Of a stretch of DNA of 64,000 bases, positions 1 to 10,000 are shown one piece after another. The stretch lies in assembly GCF_932526225.1 (NCBI RefSeq), contig NC_064035.1:16977969-17041968 (forward strand), in the 5' to 3' direction. The stretch's first letter is position 1; every line of letters begins with the position of its first letter. The translations under genes and the position numbers were made by a program. A model generated the notes under the pieces. That model saw only the letters and a program-made list of their open reading frames with translations, was not told where the DNA came from and did not search any database. Source of the DNA: Nematostella vectensis (lineage: Eukaryota; Cnidaria; Anthozoa; Actiniaria; Edwardsiidae).

Positions 1-930
1 TAGAATGGATACTTACACGGGTCTGGTGTAGTGGGAGGGAGTATTTAAAGCAATAGAATAGATACTTACACAGGTCTGGTGTAGTGGGAGGGAGTATTTA
101 GAGCAATAGAATGGATGCTTACACGGGTCTGGTGTAGTGGGAGGGAGTATTTAGAGCAATAGATAGGATGCTTATGGGGGTCTGGTGTAGTGGGAGGGAG
201 TATTTAGAGCAATAGAATGGATGCTTGCGGGGGTCTGGTGTAGTGGGAGGGAGTATTTAGAGCAATAGAATGGATACTTACACGGGTCTGGTGTAGTGTG
301 AGGGAGTATTTAGAGCAATAGAATGGATACTTACACGGGTCTGGTGTAGTGGGAGGGAGTATTTAGAGCAATAGAATGGATACTTACACGGGTCTGGTGT
401 AGTGGGAGGAAGTATTTAAAGCAATAGAATGGATACTTACACGGGTCTGGTGTAGTGGGAGGGAGTATTTAGAGCAATAGAATGGATACTTACACGGGTC
501 TGGTGTAGTGGGAGGGAGTATTTAGAGCAATAGAATGGATGCTTACACGGGTCTGGTGTAGTGGGAGGGAGTATTTAGAGCAATAGAATGGATACTTACA
601 CGGGTCTGGTGTAGTGGGAGGGAGTATTTAGAGCAATAGAATGGATACTTACACGGGTCTGGTGTAGTGGGAGGAAGTATTTAGAGCAATAGAATGGATG
701 CCTACACGGGTCTGGTGTAGTGGGAGGGAGTATTTAGAGCAATAGAATGGATACTTGCACGGGTCTGGTGTAGTGGGAGGGAGTATTTAGAGCAATAGAA
801 TGGATGCTTACGCGGGTCTGGTGTAGTGGGAGGAAGTATTTAGAGCAATAGAATGGATGCTTACACGGGTCTGGTGTAGTGGGAGGGAGTATTTAGAGCA
901 ATAGAATGGGTGCTTACTCATCAGGTCTGG
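1..930. repeat. 53-bp minisatellite, about 17.5 copies
   Basis: A head-to-tail tandem repeat with a 53-bp period. The core gggtctggtgtagtgggagg recurs in every unit, followed by gagtatttagagcaatagaa. Units differ by few substitutions (aca/gcg/ggg variants of the tacacggg part), so the array is fairly homogeneous. It enters from the left edge. It lies downstream of the last visible exon of the minus-strand GalNAc-transferase gene and is therefore probably intronic. On the minus strand each unit reads ...cactacaccag acccgt gtaagtatcc, which resembles a splice acceptor followed closely by a donor. Confidence 0.95.
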
Positions 931-1008
931 TGTAGTGCGAGTCTAAAACTGTAGCAATAACAAGTAAACTGCTGAAGTAAGCTGGCGGTTGGCAATAAAA
1001 TAACAAAC

Positions 1009-4000
1009 CTTCAGCTGCCACTTTTGATTCAGCTCGAGTCCATCACATTCCCGAAGATAGAGGTCATGTCCATTGAAGTCAAGACAGTTGTCCTCAGATT
1101 TAATCTCCCCTTTACTCGTCATAACGAAGTACTGAAAGCAAGAAACACACACTTCAATCAATGGTGATACACAAATTTGAAAAGCATGAGACTGTCTTTT
1201 CTTTAAAAAGGTAAAATGACACTAATTCCTTTTTGTACTTCTTACACCTCTATTCAAAGCTTATTGGTTATTTTCAAAGCTTATTGGTTATTTTCAGACA
1301 CTTTAAGTTGAACTACTAGTTACGTTTTACCTGGTTTCCGCCTTGTCCGTGACATTGATACAGTCCAAGTGGTGTATCATCCTTCTTCCCAAGTGTGTCC
1401 AGGCACATGTCACTAGAGGGATTCCGGACCTACGGCAAAATGCATATTGGTCATGTTACAACACAAAGCCACTAGGCACCCTTAGCCAACTAAAGGGATT
1501 CTGTAAAATACATTAAAAAATAGCAGTTATATAGCACTTACAGTATCGACCATGTTCTAAGCATTCTAAGCGCTTCACATTTTAAACTGTAATATGTATT
1601 AAGAACGGCCAATACTGGAGCTGAAGAACTAAAGCCTCTGGTAAACTCCACATACATTCAACAAGTCAAAAAGTTTTGAAGTTTGGAACAAGTCAAAGTC
1701 TAAAAAAACCTCCATGGCACTATAATCTCAGTGTAGAGATCTTGAAATTATTACCAATCATAATGAAGTCTACCCAACCTCTAACAAAGAAAAGTTCACA
1801 ACACCAGTGAGAAGAAGAAGCCTAACTCACCTGGCCCGACGCTGCAAAGTTTGTGTCCGGTACCTCCAATTCAGGGTAGACATTATCTAGGTACCACTTG
1901 AAATTTTTACATTTTAACTTTTCCCTGAGGGCCAGCCTCTGGCTTACATCGTCATGCTGTTTCCTCTTTAAATCAAATCTTATATTATAAAAGTGTTTTT
2001 TGTACTCGTCCATCCAGACGTCTGCCACACGCATCAGATTGTTGCTAACAACATCAGTGTTGTGCCCAGGCCGGGCTGGGAACGAGTATGGGAACCTGGG
2101 ACGAAATACATGACCCACACGTGAACATGGGAGCATCTCGATGGCACCACCGCACATCCAGATCTGGGAATTGAAAAATTTTGAAGGAAAAAAACATAAG
2201 GACAAATGCTAGTTGGCATGAAGTTGGCACTAATACCAGCTGTGGTACACATATTAGTCCATCTAGACAAAACCCAATATTAGCCCAGCTAGACCAAACC
2301 AACTTTTTTCTGACATACCTACTGTTTCACAAATTGACAATGAACCATCTTGCCATGAAAAGGCAACTGCCCACTGTGACAAGTTGCGTGACAGAGCACG
2401 TGCTCAGAACGTGACCCAGGACGCATATTAGATTGTGCAAGACTCATGGCTCGTTTCACCGTTGAATAAACGTCTACAAAACTTCTTATTATCCTCTTCT
2501 TACATGGTGGCCGCGGTTAACTATGGCCTCAGGATATGTCTTACCGCCGCCGGCGCCGCTGGAGATACACAATAGCAATGCTGCTGACAAATGGAAGCGA
2601 TTTGTGCTCGCTTGGAAAAACTACTCGTTGGCGACTGGGTTGAACGAGAAAGCTGAAGCCGTACAAGTAGCTACGTTGCTAACAGTTATCGGTGAAGAGG
2701 CGAGAGAAGTCTACTCGACATTTACCCTGACCGAAGGAGAGACAGACAAGATAGAGCCTGTCATAAAGAAATTCGCCGAGTACTGTCAACCAAGAAAGAA
2801 CGTGCCGTTCGAAAGATTCCGTTTCAACCAGCGAATGCAAGAGCCTGGAGAGTCCTACGAGCACTATAGAACAGCGCTGAGAAAATTGGCCGAGTCCTGC
2901 GAGTTTGATACGATTACGCCAGACGAAATACTTCGAGATCGGTTGTTATTTGGAATACATGACACGAAGGTCAGAGAAAGGTTGTTACGCGAGTCCAAAT
3001 TAACACTAGCGAAAACAGATGAAATTTGCCGAGCGGCTGAGAGTATGCTTGCTCAGATGAAAATAGTCAAAGATACATCTGAGACAGACGTCAATGCCGT
3101 GAGTAAACTCGAGTCGAAGAAACCCAACATCAAAAATTATCGGCGAAAGCAACGAGGTCAAGGCAAACAATGTGACAACTGTGGATACCAACATATGGCA
3201 AATCAGGAATCGTGTCCCGCACGAGGAAAGAACTGCCGGAAGTGCGGAGCGAAAAATCACTTTGCCAATAGATGCAAACAGGAAGTCAAGGCTACCGAAG
3301 TCGAAGAAACAGATATGTATCCTGAGGAGACATATCAAACGGAGGAAGTATTGGCCGTCTGGTTGGATGATTCGCAGCTGGTCACATTTCAATCAGAGTC
3401 TGGAAGTTTCATCCGTTTCCAACCTGATACTGGTGCACAATGCAATGTGTTGCCAGTGCACATATACAAGCAGGCGTGTAACGACCACAAGCTAGTAAAA
3501 GTGAAACCCGTGCAAACGTCCTTAGTGGCGTATGGGGGATCAAAGATCAAAGTCGTCGGGCATGTCACCATTAGAGTGTGGAGAAACCATGTATCGTGCC
3601 AGCTGGATTGTCGCCTTGTTGACAGCCATGAAATCCGCCCGATTCTGGGGCGTAAGGCATGCCTTGGCATGAACATTATACAGTACAATGACAACGACCA
3701 GTTTCACAAACCGCAGACAGATGGAGCGACAGTGTTCACCGTTGACCCCAAACCAGGAGCTGCACTAACAAGAGAAGAAATATTGGCTAAGTTCCCAGCA
3801 GTGTTCAGTGACGGGGTTGGCAAACTTGATGGAGAATACACCATCAGACTAGACACAAACGCTCAACCAGTACAACACGCACCACGTAGAGTTGCAGTAG
3901 CCCTAAGACCCCAGCTCAAGAAAACCTTGAATGATCTAGTGGACAAAGAGATAATAGCACCGGTGACCACACCCACCTCGTGGATCAGCTCTATGGTAGT

Positions 4001-7000
4001 AGTTCCCAAGAAAGATGGAAAACTGCGAATATGCCTAGACCCAAAGGATCTCAACAAAGCCATCCAGAGGGAAAACTATCCCCTACCAACCATAGAAGAG
4101 GTTGCAACACGATTACACGGTGCCAAGGTGTTCACGTTGTTGGATGTCTGCAACGGTTTCTGGCACGTCCAGCTAGAGGAAGAGTCGACCTATCTAACAA
4201 CTTTCCATACACCGTTTGGCCGATACCGATGGAAGAGAATGCCTTTCGGGATCTCCTCAGCACCAGAAGTGTTTCAAAGAAAGATGCATGAATTTGCCGA
4301 AGGTCTGACTGGAACCGAAGTTGTTGCTGATGATTTCCTGGTAGTGGGCTATGGCGAGAGCTACGAGGAGGCAACGGCGGATCACGACAGGAACCTCCTG
4401 GCATTCCTAAACCGTTGTGATCAACGGGACATACACCTGAATCCCGACAAGATGAGACTTAGGAAATCAGAGTTACTCTTCATTGGCCACATAGCAACTG
4501 ACAAGGGACTTAAAGTCGACCCTGCTAAAGTGCGAGCAATTGTGGACATGCCCTCACCGACCGACAAGCTTGGGGTACAGCGTCTGTTAGGCCTAGCCCA
4601 ATACCTTGCAAAGTTCCTGCCCCAGCTGTCAGACATCACAAAGCCGCTGAGGGATCTCACACAGAGCGACGTGCAGTTCATCTGGGATGATGCGCAACAG
4701 TCTGCGTTTGAAAAGCTAAAGGATGCCGTTACAGTCACTCCAGTATTGCGGTACTACAACCTAGACGAGGAGATTACACTTCAGTGCGATGCGTCGCAGA
4801 GCGGATTGGGTGCCGCATTACTACAGAATGGCCAACCAGTAGCCTACGCATCACGTGCACTCACGCCCGCTGAGACGCGTTATGCACAGATTGAGAAGGA
4901 GCTGCTCGCGATTGTCTTTGCGTGTGACCGTTTCCATACGTACGTCTACGGCCGCGAAGTCGTCAACATCGAGACTGATCACAAGCCTTTGGAACCAATC
5001 TTCATCAAACCTCTGGCGACTGCTCCGAAACGCCTACAACGAATGCTGCTGAGTCTGCAGAGTTACAGTCTCAATGTGAAGTACAAGAAAGGCAAAGATC
5101 TTTACTTGGCTGACACCCTAAGCAGAGCTTACCTACCCGAAGTCAACGCCTGGGAGTGTACCAGGGAGCTTGAGGAGATTGACCATCGATCATGGATGCC
5201 AGTGAGAGAAGAGACTTGGCAGCAACTCAAAAATGCAGCAGTAGATGATGCGGTGCAACAAAACCTTCGAGAGGTTATAAAGAGAGGTTGGCCAGAGAGC
5301 AAAACAGACCTGCCGGAGTGCGTGCATCCTTACTTTGATATTCGAGACGAGCTAACTGTCCAAGAAGAACTCATCTTTAAAGGCCAACAGTTGGTGGTTC
5401 CTAGAGCCCTGAGGAAGGAGCTTATGGAAAAGACACACTCATCCCACATCGGTATAGAAGGCTGCATAAGACGAGCAAGAGACACGTTTTTCTGGCCGCG
5501 GATGACTGTCGAGTTGAAGGAGTACATCACAAAATGCGAAGTATGTTTGACTCATCGCAGTGGCCAACGAAAGGAGCCAATTCTCCAACATGAGTTTGTC
5601 GCTCGACCGTGGGGAAAGGTCTCAGCTGACCTCTGTGAGCTCGACAACCGAACACTGCTAGTAGTCAGTGACTACTTCAGCAACTACATAGAAGTGGCCC
5701 GGCTTAACACAGTGACGTCACGAGCAATAATAAAGGAGCTGAAGGCAATATTTGCCAGGTTTGGCATCCCAGACACCCTTATAACCGACAATGGACCGCA
5801 GTTCGCATCAGCGGAGTTTAGTGTATTTGCCAAGACCTGGATGTTCGAACACAAGACGTCATCCCCAAGATATGCCCAAGCAAATGGGAAAGCAGAAAAT
5901 GCTGTACAGACAGTAAAGAGGCTGTTTAAAAAATGCAAGACATCCGGGGGGTCAGAATTCCAAGCACTTCTCGACTGGCGGAATACTCCGACTGCTGGAA
6001 TCGGAACTAGCCCGGCCCAGCGCCTTTTCGGACGTCGATGCAAAACACTTCTCCCTGTGGCTGGTTCCCTACTACAGCCTAGCTACAACACTGAAGAGGA
6101 CACCAGGAAGTTGATAGGTACCAAGCAACGCCAGAAGTTTTATTACGATAAGCACAGCAAGCCCCTGGAGCCCATCGCTGTCGGCGAAACTGTGCGCATG
6201 AAGCTACCAGGACAAGACACGTGGACGCCTGGTACGTGTTTAGGTCAAGCCGGACCTAGGAGCTACAACGTCGAGACGGAAGGTACCACCTACCGACGAA
6301 ACCGCCGACAGTTGATCAGCACTGGAGAAACAAACAGCCAAGTACCTGATGTTCTGGAATCACCAGAACCCGATGATGCTCAGCAGCAACCCAGCCAGGT
6401 TGCCATGCCACCAGATTCTTCACAGGCTATAACAAGGCCTCGGCGGGAGGTGAAGCCTCCTGCATGGCTCAAAGACTATGTGCCAAAATAACATTGAAAC
6501 TGTTAGGACCCTGAACATTAGTAATAATCCATCGTATGATTTTTGTTGTAAAATTTCGATTTTTACCCTTTGATTGTTATAATGTTGTTTTAACCAACCA
6601 TTAGCGTTACTGTTAAAAGAGGGAAGATGTGACAAGTTGCGTGACAGAGCACGTGCTCAGAACGTGACCCAGGACGCATATTAGATTGTGCAAGACTCAT
6701 GGCTCGTTTCACCGTTGAATAAACGTCTACAAAACTTCTTATTATCCTCTTCTTACACCCACCCCTCTATTTTCTCTATTTTCAATGCAGTGTGTTCCAG
6801 TCATCAAATTCTAGCAAGACAGTATGCATTGAACAGCATTAAACTGAAGGGGGGGGGGGGGGGGGGCGTGAGGTTTGTTTTAAATGTGGTTACAGTGAAA
6901 AAAGGTTAGGCCCCTTAGTATGGGTTGGATTAGAGAAACAAACATGTGAAACGTAATCAACATGATTACTTACCCTAAATGAGATCTCCAGGTTCTCACC

Positions 7001-10000
7001 ACCCCAGATGTCCATACCAGTATCATAGGTACCAATTTTTTCAAAATAGTTCTTATCAATAGAGAACAAGCCACCAGCCATCACTGGGGTTCTGGAATGA
7101 ATTAATTTGGGGTTTAAATATTTGTTTAACTAAAAAAAAAGAGAAGGAACAAGATAAAAAAAGATAATAGATAATAGGAAAAAAGAAAATAAACCATAAC
7201 ACAGGTTAGGAAAGGTGGTTTAAATTATAAATAAAGACTGTTATATGGTAATGTTTGTGAATTGCTCCTACCTGATTCCATCTGCCTCATCCTTCCTTCT
7301 TTCCATCTCATACTGTGGAACAGGTTTCCATCCAAACTCTAGCCTCCATCGAAATACACCCCTATGAAAAGGCTCAGGCACGGCATGATAGTAAAAGGTC
7401 GTGTCACTGATCTCATCAATGACCGGCATCACTACATTAGAACTGTTTTCTGCAATTTTAGCAGCTAGTGGTTCCAACCAGCCTTTTGAACATTCACAGT
7501 GAGCATCTAGAAATGTCAATATACTTCCCTTGGCAGCGGCAGCACCTTTTAAACGTGCACGTATAAGTCCTTGCCTCTTAGAGAGGCGGATAATTCTAAC
7601 AACCTTTAACTTGGCTACGTATTCTTCTAATTTTTCTTTTAAATCATCTGAAAAAAAAAAAGAAAAAAAAAGAAAAATGGTAAAGATTGAGACAAAAAGG
7701 CCTACATCATCCCTCAAAAACTTATACGGGAAATTGTTAAAGAATAGAATAGGAACATATGTAATTCTTGATCAACAGTTTAAAGCTCAAGTCACTCTGC
7801 ACACTTTTGGAAAAGGCAATCAATAGTCCCTTACTCTGCTATCAGAGCTTTTCGTTCTCTTTAAGGGTGTACTGACATCTGTTGCTAGGGAAAATGGAAT
7901 ATAGCATGAGAGCAATAGAATAGAATTATACGAGTACAACAATGAGAAACACTAAAGGAAAAGCCTGTGTACGCAGGGAACCCATCCCTCAATCCTGTCC
8001 TTAATAATACATTAAAGCATAGATGGCATCTCACCTCTATTACTTGCATCGTCGATAAGAAGTATCTCTTCTAGTAATCTAGGCGGTGTCCTATTAATAA
8101 CACTATGAACTGTCCTCAACAATGTCGACCACGCTTCGTTGTGGAAACAAATAATTATGCTACTCTTGGGAAGATGAAGAGGATATTTCTTGGCTTTGCA
8201 CCTGTAACAATACAAAAAGAAATGATTAAGGAAGGAATTTTGCAAAAATTCAGGGGGGGGGGGAAGGGAGGATGTTGTTTTGTTTTGGATTTTGTTTTCC
8301 TTTACATTCTTTTTCCTTATTTTGTTCATGCAATTGCTATTGTTAGTTTTGGTGTCCTAAGTCATGTATGTTTGTCTTGTTGTTACCATAAAGATTATAA
8401 TAAATGAATAAAACAAATTAATAAATATTGTGAGTATTGTAGGTAATTAAAAAAAATTAATAAATGTGAAAAACTTCATTTAACAACCCTCAAAAATAAG
8501 TTTCAAGATTGACAAAGTAGGATACAAATAACTGAAAAAGTAAAAATAATACTTACATTACAGAATTTGCATCAGTTTTAAGTATGCATAAGATCAAGAT
8601 CAATTTCTTATTTTATTTTAAATAGGCCCTAAAATACTAAGTCAGAGGTTAATATTAGATTGAAAAGTAGATCATTAGACAGCTTACACATAAGATGATA
8701 TCAAATCTCTCTTAAAAACAATGAATAAATGCTTTTGGCATGTTTTCAATATTAACTAATGAATATTTCAAGAATATCCAATTTGTATCTGCAACCGTAC
8801 ACTCCCAGAAAATACCATTAAATATATCAAATTTATTTGCTAATTAGTCCACCTTGTCACAATGCAAACCATATATTTTTTGTGGTTTAAGTTACGCATT
8901 TAACCCTGAATAAAAGCAAACATAAGCTAACACTGCCAACAATGGGATGACGTTAAAGAAATTCTAATGCTTTGCAAAACCAGCAGGAAAAGATGATGTG
9001 GTCAAACAGTGAATTTGGGAAAACAATTACAAATACACTATTGCTTGTTTAGAAAACAACCAATTATATTTAACTACATTCTTTATGGGTTGACTGCAAA
9101 CAGAGTTAATATTTCATTAGCATTACTAAGCCCAGACATTCTTATCATAAACATCTGACAACACTTTTTGCCATATGCTTCAAACAGATTTCAGGACGGA
9201 AATAATCAGGGGTGTATATTCAAAATTATATTTATGTGTGCCTGGGTGGGGGGGGGGGGGGGGGAGATTTCTACAATCTTTATTTACCACAAAGTGCCCA
9301 CATTCAAGTCATTTTAGCCCAATAGTTATGCCAACCAAGGAAAAAATTGCAGATTGCAACATATTTTTAAAAGAATTCTGCTAATGACTAATAACATAAA
9401 ATAAGATACTAAGATTTAACAAGAACTGGGGAATGGCAACATCTTAAAATTTGTCACATATTTTTTCTTTCTTTTCAGCCATCCCAGGTTGTTATTCTCG
9501 CTCTTGGCCTTTCCTCCTGAAAACTCAGCAAGAGTCCCTAGTGAGAACTGCTTTCTGTCTGTACTTTTACATACCTATCAGTTCTGTTATTTGTTCTAGG
9601 TCAATTCCGATATAAATGGACTATCACAAAAAAAGAAGAATAAAAACTTTTTTATTGCAATGATAGGCAAAAGGAAATGTACATTATTTAGGAAACATTT
9701 CTAGATCTGGAGGCTAGAGGGTGTTTTTTTAGAAGAGTCTTTATGTGCATTTGCCGCGACCACAAATGGACTCTAGTACTTTCTTAGCGCTCAAGGGCTA
9801 ACCTCAAATACAATGATTTGCAATTAGGTTTATGATACTACACGTATAATGTTAAAATAGGTTTATTATTAATGTTGGATGGATTTGTCTAGCTTTGATG
9901 GCACTGTATTAAGAAACAATCTACGTAGAAAAAATAAGACGCAGTTTTTGGGGAGTAAAGCTAAGCAGTTAAATAGACCAGATTAAGGCCTTGGTTAGAC

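Larger units (their letters stand above)
2375..6757 (+). mobile_element. Intact Ty3/Gypsy-type LTR retrotransposon, element 1
   Basis: Complete insertion of 4383 bp. Two 130-bp LTRs (2375-2504 and 6628-6757) look identical base for base and have tgt...aca ends. A 5-bp target-site duplication cccac lies at 2370-2374 and 6758-6762. A candidate primer-binding site begins directly after the 5' LTR at 2505, and a polypurine tract aaaagagggaaga precedes the 3' LTR. One uninterrupted gag-pol frame fills the interior. Identical LTRs and an open frame indicate very recent insertion. It lies in an intron of the GalNAc-transferase gene, antisense to it. Confidence 0.97.

Noticed and set aside
6492-6627. 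Env or other third gene in Gypsy element 1 (and the same interval in element 2)
   Set aside because: Only 136 bp and 185 bp lie between the gag-pol stop and the 3' LTR, too little for an envelope frame.
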